In this document: piece by piece, positions 44,846-54,336 of the stretch
Layout of the letters: every line of letters begins with the position of its first letter
Numbering within the stretch: position 1 is the stretch's first letter
DNA from: JAVVTR01 sp036653535
GTDB lineage: Bacteria > Bacteroidota > Bacteroidia > Bacteroidales > P3
Reading direction: 5' to 3'
DNA: 64,000 bases
Assembly (NCBI GenBank): GCA_036653535.1
Contig: JAVVTR010000001.1
Coordinates: forward strand, 62,001-126,000
Notes under the pieces: model-generated
Databases searched by the model: none
Told to the model about the DNA's origin: nothing
The model's input: only the letters and a program-made list of their open reading frames with translations
Program-made: the position numbers and the translations under genes

Positions 44846-46627
44846 TTAGTCGTTCGACATTTCCTTTACTTTTTTTCTATAATTAGAAAAAACATTAGCT
44901 CTGGATACAAATCCTATATAAGTTTTCCCATCTAAAATAGGAATATTATAATCCGGAATTTGCAAAAACTTATGCGCTATTTGATCCATAGTTTCGGAAA
45001 TATCTGCAGTACAAGGCGGCTGAAACATTAACTCCCTAACGTAAATTTTGTTATATAGTTCTGGACGAAAAATAAGTGTTTTAACATCATCTAAAAAAAC
45101 CACCCCAAGATAACTATCCTCTTGGCCAACTACCGGAAAAATATTACGAGAAGAACGGCTTATACTCTTTACTAAATCGCCCAAGGTTTGATCTGGATGT
45201 ACAATTACAAAATTAGTTTCTACCATTTGTCGAATATTCATCAAAGACAATACTACCGCATCTTTATTATGCGTAAAAAGGTCGCCCTTTTCTGCTAATT
45301 TTTTAGTATAAATAGAATGTGGATTAAAATATAAATTTACTAAATAAGAAGAGGCGGATACTATCATAAGGGGGATAAAGAACTGGTACCCTCCCGTAAT
45401 TTCAGCTACTAAAAATATAGCCGTAAGTGGTGCATGCATAACCCCAGCCATCACAGCAGCCATTCCGGCTAAGGCGAAGTTAGCTTCCGGCAATTGCAAG
45501 TGAAATAATACATTTAATGAATGGGAAACCAAAAGACCTAAAACCGCCCCCACGTACATAGAAGGTGCAAAAACACCTCCAACTCCACCACTTCCATTGG
45601 TAAGAGCCATCGCTATTACTTTCAAAAAAACAATTAAAGCAGCAAAGCCCAAAAACACCCAAGGATTATCTCGCCATTCATACCAAAACGTATTATTGAA
45701 AAGGGTTTCGCTATGACCAGAAAATATATCGGCTAAAAAATTAAATCCTTCCCCATACAAAGGAGGAAATAAAAAAACAAGCACACTTAACAAAACACCT
45801 CCAATAAGTATTCTGCGCCAACCGGGAGCGTAATGCGAAAAGATAATTTCTATACGTTCCGACATGGATAAAAAATAATGAGATACGAAGCCCGCTATAA
45901 TTCCTAATAGCAAATAAAGAGGTAAGCTACTCAATAAAAAATTAGACTGTATATCAAAATGAAACAAAACAGAACGCCCCATTAACAAAGCAGAAACTGT
46001 GGCACCAGTAACGGAAGCTATCAATAATGGAATTAAAGAAGACATGGTCAGGTCTATCATCAATACCTCCAAAGCAAAAATCATACCGGCTATAGGTGCA
46101 CTAAAAATACCAGCTATTGCCCCAGAAGAACCACAGGCAATCAATAAAACCAAGGTTTTATAATTCACATGAAAAAGTCGCCCAACATTAGAACCTATTG
46201 CAGCTCCAGAAAGCACCACAGGGGCTTCGGGTCCAACGGATCCTCCAAAACCTATAGTAATAGTACTGGCAACCAAAGAAGAATACATCTTACTTCTCTT
46301 TAATCGACCTCGTCCTTTCGAAATAGCGTAAAGTACCCGGCTCACCCCATGGCTAATATCATCTTTTACCACATATTTCACATATACAAAGGAAAGAGCG
46401 ACCCCTATGAGAGGTAAGAAAAGAAACAAAAAATTTTCCGTATCAGCCGCAAAAAAATTTATAATGAAGCGACCAAAATAATAAATCATATTTTTTAGTA
46501 AGACCGCAGCACAACCACTAACTACTCCTACTAAAAGGCCCAAAAGCAGAATAAAATTTCGCTCGGAAATATGGTTTAAACGCCATTCTCCTATTTTCGC
46601 AAGCCAATCTTTCTCTTTTTTCAACAT
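44846..46627 (-). CDS. CLC-family chloride channel/antiporter with CBS pair
   Basis: 593 residues: about ten or more membrane helices (30-430) then a cytoplasmic CBS pair (about 455-590). CLC selectivity motifs are GFGGSVGPEAPVV (about 126-138; the Glu of GxExP is the gating/proton glutamate), GAIAGIFSAPIAGMIFALE (about 169-187), and GSGGVGGVFAPSMYVGAVLG (about 344-363). The gating Glu is present, so H+/Cl- exchange or channel activity is possible. Its -7 promoter element lies only 5 nt before the ATG, suggesting a leaderless message. Confidence 0.93.
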   Translation of the reverse strand: MLKKEKDWLAKIGEWRLNHISERNFILLLGLLVGVVSGCAAVLLKNMIYYFGRFIINFFAADTENFLFLFLPLIGVALSFVYVKYVVKDDISHGVSRVLYAISKGRGRLKRSKMYSSLVASTITIGFGGSVGPEAPVVLSGAAIGSNVGRLFHVNYKTLVLLIACGSSGAIAGIFSAPIAGMIFALEVLMIDLTMSSLIPLLIASVTGATVSALLMGRSVLFHFDIQSNFLLSSLPLYLLLGIIAGFVSHYFLSMSERIEIIFSHYAPGWRRILIGGVLLSVLVFLFPPLYGEGFNFLADIFSGHSETLFNNTFWYEWRDNPWVFLGFAALIVFLKVIAMALTNGSGGVGGVFAPSMYVGAVLGLLVSHSLNVLFHLQLPEANFALAGMAAVMAGVMHAPLTAIFLVAEITGGYQFFIPLMIVSASSYLVNLYFNPHSIYTKKLAEKGDLFTHNKDAVVLSLMNIRQMVETNFVIVHPDQTLGDLVKSISRSSRNIFPVVGQEDSYLGVVFLDDVKTLIFRPELYNKIYVRELMFQPPCTADISETMDQIAHKFLQIPDYNIPILDGKTYIGFVSRANVFSNYRKKVKEMSND

Positions 46628-46632
46628 AGCTG

Positions 46633-46660
46633 CAAAACTACAAAATTTTATGTAATTTTG
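46633..46660. promoter_or_regulatory. Divergent back-to-back promoters of the CLC gene and mutS2
   Basis: Minus strand TAGTTTTG (46640-46633) and plus strand TAATTTTG (46653-46660) are both exact -7 elements, separated by 12 bp. Neither has a good TTTG at -33. The minus element is 5 nt from the CLC ATG (46627); the plus element is 17 nt from the mutS2 start. The two start regions overlap, so only one polymerase could bind at a time. Confidence 0.55.
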
Positions 46661-46677
46661 TTTCTAAAAACACAATT

Positions 46678-49149
46678 TTGACTTACCCGAAAAATTTTGA
46701 ACAAAAAATAGGTTTTGACACTCTTTGTGAATTACTTTCCCAAGAATGTATCAGCGAACTTGGCTTAGAATTCGTTCAGAAAATAGGTTTTATTTCCGAT
46801 TTTAAAACTCTCCATTTGTATTTGGAACAAACCGATGAATTTCGGCGGGTACTTATGCTCGAAAAGCCCTTTCCTTCTACAGATTATATAGATCTTCGTC
46901 CAGAACTAAAACGCCTTAGAATAAAAGGAACTTTTATAACTATAGAGGGTCTTCAACTACTTCACGCTTCTTATACTACTATAAGGGAAATAAAAAGTTA
47001 TTTTATTTCCCTTAGCGCCACTACCTATCCCCGCTTAAGTACTTGGTCTGAAAAATTAGAAATAGTACCTGAAATATCTATACAAATTCAAACCATTTTA
47101 GACTCCACCGGAGAGATTAAAGATAATGCATCCGATAAATTAGCCTCCATTCGTTCCCAAATACGAAAAAAACAAGGGGAAACACAAAAGTACATTCGTC
47201 GCTATCTAAACGAAGCAAAAAAAGAAGGTTATGTAAGCGAAGAGGCGGAAGTAACCCTACGGAACGACCGTTTGGTTATTCCGGTAACAGCAGCCCATAA
47301 AAGAAGTATGAAAGGCTTCATACACGACATTTCTTCTTCCGGTCAAACCGTATTTATGGAACCAGAGGAAATCTTCAATCTTAACAATGAAATTGTAGAA
47401 TTATTCAATGCCGAACGGCTCGAAATTATTGAAATTCTAAAAACATTTACTCTTTTTTTATTACCATTTTTACCCATTTTATTAGATAGCTATCACCTCT
47501 TAGGATTCATCGACTTTTTACGTGCAAAGGCCCGCTTAGCCATAAAGCTACAAGCAGGCATGCCTATTATTTCGGAAAAGCCCTGTTTAAACTGGAGAGA
47601 TGCCCGCCACCCTCTCTTATATCTTACTTTACAAAAACAAGGAAAATCTATAGTTCCCTTAGACATTGGTTTAGATGACAAGGAACATATTCTAATTATT
47701 TCCGGTCCCAATGCAGGAGGGAAATCGGTCTGTTTAAAAACCGTAGGATTACTACAATACATGTTACAATGTGGCTTATTGGTTCCCATGAGAGAAACGT
47801 CAGAAGTAGGTTTGTTTCACCATATTTTTGTGGATATAGGGGATGAACAATCCATAGAAAACGACTTAAGCACCTATAGTTCTCATCTTAAAAACATGAA
47901 ATTCTGGTTAGAAAACGGGGATAGTTCCTCTCTTTTTTTAGCCGATGAATTGGGCAGCGGAACAGAACCTCAATTAGGAGGCGCCATAGCGGAATCTATT
48001 TTGGAAATGATGGAAAGTAAAGGAGCTTATGGTATTGTAACCACCCATTATACCAATCTTAAATTAATGGCAAAACAATACAAGGGTATAGTAAATGGAG
48101 CAATGCTGTTTAATAAAGAAAAACTTCAACCTTTATACCTTTTTAAAAAAGGCCTCCCCGGAAGTTCTTTTGCCTTTGAAATGGCAAGAAATATAGGCCT
48201 TCCGGAAAGTTTAATCCAATTAGCCGGACAAAAAACAGGCCAACAACACTTACATTTTGAAGAAGAACTTCAACAAATAGAAGTGGAAAAACAAGCACTA
48301 AAAAACAAAATAGCACAAGTAAATATAGCCGATGAATTGTTGAGTTCCACCGTAGAAAAATACCAAAATTTATACAAAGAATTATTAGAAAACAAACAAC
48401 ATTTAATGCGTAAAGCCAAAGACGATGCACAAATTTTAATAAAAAACGCCAACGCACGCATTGAAAAAACCATAAGAGAAATAAGAGAGGTGCAAGCAGA
48501 AAAGGCCACCACTACTCTTTTAAGGAAAGAACTCCACCAATGTTTAAATCCAGTATCTCTTCCTACCCCTACTTTGGAAACGCCCAAAGAAAAAATAGAA
48601 ACCTTGAATTTTTCTACACTCCAAGCTCCTATAAGCAAAGTAGAAAACTTACATCCGCAGAAACAATCCACTTCCTCCTCTCCGGAATTATCCATAGGAT
48701 GTTTAGTTCGCCTTCAAGGTGGCAGTTCTATTGCTCTTGTATCCGAAATAAAAGGAAAGCAAATTCGCATAGATTTCGACTATATGAGTATGCAAGTTCC
48801 TCGCGATAAAGTTATTGTTTTATCCCAAGGAGAAACACAACAATATAAACAACAACATCAAAAGGTAGCAGTGTTCATGAAAAATATAAACGAAAAAAAA
48901 ATAGATTTTTCCCCAAACGTAGATATTCGTGGCCTCCGTGGTACAGAAGCAGAAGAAAGAGTACAAAAACTTTTAGATGACGCAAGCCTATATGGTGAAA
49001 AATATTTACAAATTTTACATGGAAAAGGCGATGGAATTTTAAGAAATATTACCCGAGAAATACTTGGTAAAAATTCTCATATAGCTTCCTATTCAGACCA
49101 AAAAGAAGAATTAGGAGGTAGTGGTATTACTTTGGTGGAATTATTGTAA
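46678..49149 (+). CDS. mutS2: MutS2-family ATPase/nuclease with Smr domain
   Basis: 823 residues. Starts with TTG: the sequence after it (TYPKNFEQKIGFD) matches the conserved MIYPxNFEQKIGFD start of Bacteroidota MutS2, and no ATG is suitably placed. The core has DARHPLL, the P-loop IISGPNAGGKSVCLKT (about 341-356), Walker B SLFLADELGSGTEP (about 417-430) and a coiled coil (about 515-610). The C-terminal Smr domain (VDIRGLRGTEAEERV and LQILHGKGDGILR, about 747-795) gives endonuclease activity in homologues. MutS2 acts in recombination suppression or ribosome-collision rescue rather than mismatch repair. A linker of about 60 residues before Smr is Ser/Pro-rich. Confidence 0.93.
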   Translation: MTYPKNFEQKIGFDTLCELLSQECISELGLEFVQKIGFISDFKTLHLYLEQTDEFRRVLMLEKPFPSTDYIDLRPELKRLRIKGTFITIEGLQLLHASYTTIREIKSYFISLSATTYPRLSTWSEKLEIVPEISIQIQTILDSTGEIKDNASDKLASIRSQIRKKQGETQKYIRRYLNEAKKEGYVSEEAEVTLRNDRLVIPVTAAHKRSMKGFIHDISSSGQTVFMEPEEIFNLNNEIVELFNAERLEIIEILKTFTLFLLPFLPILLDSYHLLGFIDFLRAKARLAIKLQAGMPIISEKPCLNWRDARHPLLYLTLQKQGKSIVPLDIGLDDKEHILIISGPNAGGKSVCLKTVGLLQYMLQCGLLVPMRETSEVGLFHHIFVDIGDEQSIENDLSTYSSHLKNMKFWLENGDSSSLFLADELGSGTEPQLGGAIAESILEMMESKGAYGIVTTHYTNLKLMAKQYKGIVNGAMLFNKEKLQPLYLFKKGLPGSSFAFEMARNIGLPESLIQLAGQKTGQQHLHFEEELQQIEVEKQALKNKIAQVNIADELLSSTVEKYQNLYKELLENKQHLMRKAKDDAQILIKNANARIEKTIREIREVQAEKATTTLLRKELHQCLNPVSLPTPTLETPKEKIETLNFSTLQAPISKVENLHPQKQSTSSSPELSIGCLVRLQGGSSIALVSEIKGKQIRIDFDYMSMQVPRDKVIVLSQGETQQYKQQHQKVAVFMKNINEKKIDFSPNVDIRGLRGTEAEERVQKLLDDASLYGEKYLQILHGKGDGILRNITREILGKNSHIASYSDQKEELGGSGITLVELL

Positions 49150-49169
49150 AACCCCCGCAAAATAAACCT

Positions 49170-49200
49170 TAGCAGCTTGCATAAAACCATAGCAGCTTGC
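49170..49200 (+). repeat. 11-bp direct repeat between mutS2 and upp
   Basis: TAGCAGCTTGC occurs at 49170-49180 and 49190-49200 (period 20). It lies 41 bp upstream of upp, where an operator or attenuator would be, but no stem-loop terminator is seen there. Confidence 0.7.
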
Positions 49201-49241
49201 CCCTTTTTGAAATTTAAATCATAAAACTAAAATAAAAAACT

Positions 49242-49898
49242 ATGATACGCCACATCGGAAGTCAAAACAGTATTTTCAACCAATTTATTGCAGAATTAAG
49301 AGAAGAAACAATACAAAAAGATTCCATGCGTTTTCGTCGCAATTTACAGCGCATAGGAGAAATATTTGCCTATGAAATAAGCAAAGAGTTGAACTACAAA
49401 ACCGATATAATAAATACGCCTTTAGGAAATAAAGCCATGGAACTTCCTACAGAGCAACCTATTATTGCCAGTATATTGAGAGCAGGTATTCCCTTACACG
49501 AAGGCCTACTCTCTTATTTCGACAAAGCCTCTAATGCTTTTATCTCGGCCTATAGAACACACGACGAAACAGGGGCATTCAGCATAAAATTGGGCTATGT
49601 TTCTTGTCCGGATTTAAGTAATAAAACCTTAATTTTGTGTGATCCAATGTTAGCTACCGGTTCTTCCATGGAAATTTGTTACAGAAGTCTTATAGAACGC
49701 GGAACCCCTGCCCATACGCACTTAGTTTCTATCATTGCTGCTCAAGAAGGTATAGATTATTTGCAGAAACATCTTCCCTCTAAAAACTACACCCTTTGGG
49801 TAGGAGCTATAGATGAAGAACTAACCGCACAATCGTACATTGTTCCAGGTTTAGGAGATGCAGGGGATTTAGCTTTTGGATCCAAACTACAAGAATAG
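49242..49898 (+). CDS. upp: Uracil phosphoribosyltransferase
   Basis: Salvages uracil with PRPP to make UMP. The 218 residues include the type I PRTase features: SILRAGIPLHEGL (about 77-89), the PRPP loop LILCDPMLATGSSMEI (about 127-142) and the uracil-binding end WVGAIDEEL...YIVPGLGDAGDLAFG (about 186-214). Length is that of the Bacteroidota form. It is on the plus strand between mutS2 and a bidirectional palindrome terminator. Confidence 0.95.
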   Translation: MIRHIGSQNSIFNQFIAELREETIQKDSMRFRRNLQRIGEIFAYEISKELNYKTDIINTPLGNKAMELPTEQPIIASILRAGIPLHEGLLSYFDKASNAFISAYRTHDETGAFSIKLGYVSCPDLSNKTLILCDPMLATGSSMEICYRSLIERGTPAHTHLVSIIAAQEGIDYLQKHLPSKNYTLWVGAIDEELTAQSYIVPGLGDAGDLAFGSKLQE

Positions 49899-49961
49899 CC
49901 CTATATTCTTCCCAAAACAAGCGGTATATTCCAATAGAAAACACAGGAAACACAGAAAAGA

Positions 49962-50024
49962 AAGATTATTATAAACACAAAGCGCCACCCAAATTGGGTG
50001 GCGCTTTGTGTTTATAATAATCTT
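49962..50024. terminator. Perfect 31-bp inverted repeat with one-base loop, bidirectional terminator
   Basis: Left arm 49962-49992 and right arm 49994-50024 are exact reverse complements with only A49993 between them. The GC-rich middle (AGCGCCACCC / GGGTGGCGCT) is bracketed by AT-rich outer arms. It lies between the convergent upp and M16 peptidase genes and probably ends both transcripts, but is far longer than a usual terminator. Confidence 0.9.
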
Positions 50025-50049
50025 AAGCTATTTAAATACTTGAAACGGT

Positions 50050-52989
50050 TTAATAACCAAAAATTTGTTCCGTAGTAAGATGTTCTACTTTTCCAAACTT
50101 CTTTTCCAAAGCATTAAAATCAAAATCTTTTTCATCCCCTAAAATCATATAAGTTTTAGGCTTATTTTTAATATGTTTTTCGTTAAAATTTTCTACATCT
50201 TTTAGGCTTAGAGTAGGAATAATTTCATACAATACTTTTCGAGAATCTTCTGAATATCCAAATTTTTTATCTCGTAAGTAGCCAAATAAAAGAGGAAGTT
50301 TGCTTTTTCTTTCTGTTCGAATATCAGAGAGTGTGCTTTCTAAACTTAATTTGTAGGCAATATCACTTACTGGCATATGGTTATAAAGATCATCAAATGC
50401 AGTTAATGCGTCTGCCACCTTATCGTTTTGAGTAGCAATCATACCCAAATTAATAAAATAGCCATCTGCACGAGAAGGACGTTTAAAAAAGGCACCACAA
50501 CTATAGGCTAAAGAACGTTTCTCCCGTAACTCTTGAAATACAATGGCATTCATACCACCGCCAAAATAGGTATTATACATTTCTATTACTGGCATTAAAT
50601 CTTTATTATAAATATCATCACGAGTAATAGTATAGCAATACGACTGCTTCGCTTTATATGGTGCAAAGACAATACGATTTTCGGTAGTAGGCAGAGGCGT
50701 AAATTTTATAGCTTCAGGAACCGGCTTTAAATCTTTAGGAGTCTTATGCAGTTTGTTAAATATTTTCAAGACATCTTCCAAATCATCTGGTCCATAATAA
50801 AGAATTTGATGTTCATAATCAAACATGTTTCTTAATTTTTCAATTAACTCTTTAGAGCTAACCGCATTCAATTCCTTTTCAGAAAGGATATTCTTTGTTG
50901 GAGAATTTTTCCCATAAATAGCATAATCCAATAAGGCCGACACATTACTACTTTGATTGGCTTTCTCATCCTTACGCATTTTAAGAATATCCATTTTTAA
51001 ATTTTTCAAAGCCGCTGCATCTGCTTGACAATCGCTCATTAAAGATTCCACTAAAGCAATAGCCTTTCCCATATTTTTAGACAATCCATCTATTTGAATG
51101 TAAATTCTATCATTGGTAATTTCTGTTTGAAAAGTGCAAGCCAATTTGTAAAATTCCTGCTGTATTTGCTCTGCACTATATTTAGAAGTCCCTAAATAGT
51201 TGAGATAAGAAGCTGCCAAATCAACAATTTTATCATTATTTCTACCCATTTCAAACAAATATACCAACTCAAAAGTAGGGTTCTCTACATTTTTAGTATA
51301 AAGCAATTCCACCTCTTTACCTACTTTTCCACGCACTATATCTTTAGTATAATCGACAAAAACAGGGTTTACCGGTTTTACTTGTTTACTGCTTTCCTTT
51401 ACTTTTTTTTGAAAATCGGATACACTGTCTCTATTTACTACAATAGGAGTGATAGACGGTTTTTGCATTTTAGCTATATTTACGGGCTCGCCCTGCCGTT
51501 TGTAAATTACCAAAGAATTATTACCTAAGTAGGTTTTAGCAAAATTCATTACATCTTCCTTAGTAACTTTACTTAATTCATCAATATAATTTACTTGCTT
51601 TTCCCAAGGGATATCGTTCAAATACGCATCGGCAATGTACATACCCCTGTCTTCATTACTTTCTAATTTCTTTAAAAGGCCATATTTCATATTGTCTATG
51701 GTTGCTTGTAACATCCAATCGGAAAATTTGCCTTCTTTCAATAAATCTATTTGCCCCAACATTATTTTTCTTACCTCCTCCAATTTTTGTCCAGTTTTTG
51801 GCATTCCAAGCACGCGAAACAAACCGTAATCGGTTAAAAAGAAAGCCCCGGCATAAGCAAACATCACTTTTTGTTTTTGGTTCAAATTTAAATCAATTAA
51901 ACCAGCTTGACCATTATAAAGCATAGAACTGGCCATATCGGCTAACATCGCCTCACGAGTTCCTGCTCCTGGCAAAGGATATGAAAGAAATACACATTCC
52001 GCTTCCAAACCCACTACCTCTTTTACCACAGGTTCCGTAAAATCCACTTCTTGTTTAAAAGAGAAAGGAGGAATTGGTTTAGCTTTCATCGAACCAAAAT
52101 ATTTTTCAATACAGGCTACCGCCTCATCCGGATCAAAATCTCCAGCCAAAACAATAGCCATATTATTAGGTGCATAGTGCGAGTTAAAAAATTCTCTAAT
52201 ATTTTTTACCGATGGATTTTTCAAATCCTCCTGGGTTCCTAATACACTATGTTGTCCATATGGATGGTTAGGAAATAAGGTCTCAAAAGAAGTTTCCAAA
52301 ACCCGACGATTATCATTGGTAAGCGACATGTTTTTTTCCTCATAAACCGTTTCTATTTCTGTATGAAATAAACGAAGTACCATATTTTCAAATCTATCCG
52401 CCTGTATCTTTGCCCAATTACTCAATTGATTGGAAGGTATATCTTCTATATAAATGGTGTAATCATAAGATGTTCCGGCATTGGTCCCGGTAGAACCTAT
52501 ACTCGACATCAATTTATCGTATTCATTTGGAATGGCTATTTTAGAAGCTTCATAAGAAAGACTGTCTATAACATGATAAGCCATAGCTCGTTGAGAAGAA
52601 TCTGTTAATTTTCTATATACCTCAAATTCATTTTCAATAGCTTGTATTAATGGCTTTTCTGCACTCCAATTGGTTGTTCCAAAATGAGTTGTACCCTTAA
52701 ACATCATATGTTCAAAATAGTGAGCCAAACCGGTAGTTTCTGCCGGATCGTTTTTAGACCCAACTCTTACAGCGATATAGGTTTGTATTCTTGGCTGATC
52801 TTTGTTTACCGACATATACACTTTAAGCCCATTATTCAATGTATATTCTTTTACGTTCAAGGGATCGTTAGGAACCGTTACATACTGGTATTTTTCTGCT
52901 TTTACAGGAGTAAATACAGAAAGCACCATTAATAATACCATAAAGCATATACAAGAGTGTAATACTTTAAATAAATTGTGTTTTTTCAT
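50050..52989 (-). CDS. M16-family zinc metallopeptidase (two-halved, secreted)
   Basis: 979 residues with a signal peptide (about 10-31; CICFMVLLMVLSVFTPVKA). Tandem M16 halves: the first has the inverted zinc motif HYFEH (His90, Glu93, His94) with the downstream Glu in ETVYEEKNM (about 212-220). The second half (from about 540) lacks the motif and retains FGGGMNAIVFQELREKRSLAYSCGAFF, the domain that closes on substrate. This single-chain layout is that of pitrilysin/PqqL-type peptidases of Gram-negative periplasms. It degrades peptides, complementing the C1 and S9 enzymes here. dgt lies 25 nt upstream. Confidence 0.94.
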   Translation of the reverse strand: MKKHNLFKVLHSCICFMVLLMVLSVFTPVKAEKYQYVTVPNDPLNVKEYTLNNGLKVYMSVNKDQPRIQTYIAVRVGSKNDPAETTGLAHYFEHMMFKGTTHFGTTNWSAEKPLIQAIENEFEVYRKLTDSSQRAMAYHVIDSLSYEASKIAIPNEYDKLMSSIGSTGTNAGTSYDYTIYIEDIPSNQLSNWAKIQADRFENMVLRLFHTEIETVYEEKNMSLTNDNRRVLETSFETLFPNHPYGQHSVLGTQEDLKNPSVKNIREFFNSHYAPNNMAIVLAGDFDPDEAVACIEKYFGSMKAKPIPPFSFKQEVDFTEPVVKEVVGLEAECVFLSYPLPGAGTREAMLADMASSMLYNGQAGLIDLNLNQKQKVMFAYAGAFFLTDYGLFRVLGMPKTGQKLEEVRKIMLGQIDLLKEGKFSDWMLQATIDNMKYGLLKKLESNEDRGMYIADAYLNDIPWEKQVNYIDELSKVTKEDVMNFAKTYLGNNSLVIYKRQGEPVNIAKMQKPSITPIVVNRDSVSDFQKKVKESSKQVKPVNPVFVDYTKDIVRGKVGKEVELLYTKNVENPTFELVYLFEMGRNNDKIVDLAASYLNYLGTSKYSAEQIQQEFYKLACTFQTEITNDRIYIQIDGLSKNMGKAIALVESLMSDCQADAAALKNLKMDILKMRKDEKANQSSNVSALLDYAIYGKNSPTKNILSEKELNAVSSKELIEKLRNMFDYEHQILYYGPDDLEDVLKIFNKLHKTPKDLKPVPEAIKFTPLPTTENRIVFAPYKAKQSYCYTITRDDIYNKDLMPVIEMYNTYFGGGMNAIVFQELREKRSLAYSCGAFFKRPSRADGYFINLGMIATQNDKVADALTAFDDLYNHMPVSDIAYKLSLESTLSDIRTERKSKLPLLFGYLRDKKFGYSEDSRKVLYEIIPTLSLKDVENFNEKHIKNKPKTYMILGDEKDFDFNALEKKFGKVEHLTTEQIFGY

Positions 52990-53014
52990 ACTATAATTAT
53001 TTTAATTTTTAATT

Positions 53015-54244
53015 TTAAAAAAAGGTTAATTCTTCAAAAAATTCAATAGCCGAACGATCGGTAAGCAAGGCCATAAAATCAATAATAGCCTCTTGATAAT
53101 TTTCTCTATCGTTTAAATCGTATAATCTTTTATAGGAACTCTCTTTTAGCTGGATATTTTTTACATAAAGTTGTAACCATTCTCCAAAACAAGAACCTAA
53201 TTTAGGATATAAAGCCCTAAATTCTCCCAATAGGTAATACAAAGTGTCTTCTGCTCTATATGCCTGCGATAGTATTTCATAAATAGACGACAATACCAAA
53301 CGAGCATAAGATTCATAGTTTTTTAAACGTTTATGATTGTAAATATGAGTATAGTTGAACCTCATAATTTCTTTCATCATTTCCAAATAAGGAGCAGAAA
53401 AACGTATGCCTACCTCCGGAGAACTATTTTTGCATAAATCGGTAATAAAAGCATGAATTAAATTGGTATTATTCATTACCTCTACATCCACTTGAATAAT
53501 CTTTTTTAAGTCGGCCAATTGTGTATTATCCAAAATTTTTAAACACAAGGCATCTTCTATATCCCGTCCTAAATAAGAAATTTTATCTGAAATTTTCACT
53601 ACACATCCTTCCCATGTATAAGGAGCATACATATTGGCATGGGTAATTCCCTTTAAATCTACAAGCTCGGAGCGTGGATACAAACTCTTCTCGTTCACTT
53701 CGCCACAATGAGAAATAATTCCATCTCTTACTGCATAGCTTAAATTTAAATTTTTATAATGTCCATTAGTATCCTGCAATAACTCTAAGTCGTCGACCAC
53801 ATGGAGAGAATTCTTCTCGTGCCAAAATTTACATAGCCCCCCTTTTTGTGAAAGATCGTTCAATATTTTTTCGCCTGAATGTCCAAAAGGAGCATGTCCT
53901 AAATCGTGACCCAAACTAATGGCATGCGTCAATTCTTCATTAAGCCCAAGAAAACGCGCCATAGTGCCACTAACCGAGGTAACATGATTCACATGCTCTA
54001 TTCGTGTACAAATACGATCGCTATGGGTATGAAAGAATACTTGAGTTTTAGATTTCAAACGTCCATAAGCCATAGAATGCAAAATGCGAGTATCATCTCT
54101 ATTGAATTCTGTTCGGATTTCATCGGGTTTACTATTTGCCCTTTCCAAACGAGAACAAGCCACCTCCCATTTAGGGCAACCTAAGAAAGTAGCTTCTTCT
54201 GCAAAACTATTTTTTTGCTTTAATATATCCTTTTTTATATCCAT
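53015..54244 (-). CDS. dgt: Deoxyguanosinetriphosphate triphosphohydrolase-like HD protein
   Basis: Hydrolyses dNTPs to nucleoside and triphosphate. The 409 residues contain the full HD set: RDDTRILHSMAYGRLKSKTQV (about 49-69), RIEHVNHVTSVSGTMAR (about 82-98; first His), LGHDLGHAPFGHSGE (about 109-123; His-Asp pair plus further His) and VKISDKISYLGRDIEDA (about 222-238; last Asp). Family members without the long C-terminus vary in specificity, so dGTP is assumed, not shown. It lies between a SUI1 gene and the M16 gene. Confidence 0.92.
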   Translation of the reverse strand: MDIKKDILKQKNSFAEEATFLGCPKWEVACSRLERANSKPDEIRTEFNRDDTRILHSMAYGRLKSKTQVFFHTHSDRICTRIEHVNHVTSVSGTMARFLGLNEELTHAISLGHDLGHAPFGHSGEKILNDLSQKGGLCKFWHEKNSLHVVDDLELLQDTNGHYKNLNLSYAVRDGIISHCGEVNEKSLYPRSELVDLKGITHANMYAPYTWEGCVVKISDKISYLGRDIEDALCLKILDNTQLADLKKIIQVDVEVMNNTNLIHAFITDLCKNSSPEVGIRFSAPYLEMMKEIMRFNYTHIYNHKRLKNYESYARLVLSSIYEILSQAYRAEDTLYYLLGEFRALYPKLGSCFGEWLQLYVKNIQLKESSYKRLYDLNDRENYQEAIIDFMALLTDRSAIEFFEELTFF

Positions 54245-54292
54245 TTTTCTATGCCTCTATAGAGGGGAACCTTCTTTACCCTTTACAATACT

Positions 54293-54329
54293 ACCATTGC
54301 ACAATGCACAGTGCACACCACCATTGCAC
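54293..54329. repeat. TGCAC-rich repeats between the SUI1 gene and dgt
   Basis: ACCATTGCAC occurs at 54293-54302 and 54320-54329, and the 17 bp between contain AATGCACAGTGCAC, itself dyad-symmetric around GTGCAC. This GC-richer block lies upstream of dgt and differs in composition from its surroundings. Confidence 0.6.
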
Positions 54330-54336
54330 TTACTAA

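Noticed and set aside
48270..48695. 141-codon frame antisense to mutS2
   Set aside because: Wholly within the MutS2 coiled coil and linker on the opposite strand; Cys/Phe/Ser-rich shadow.
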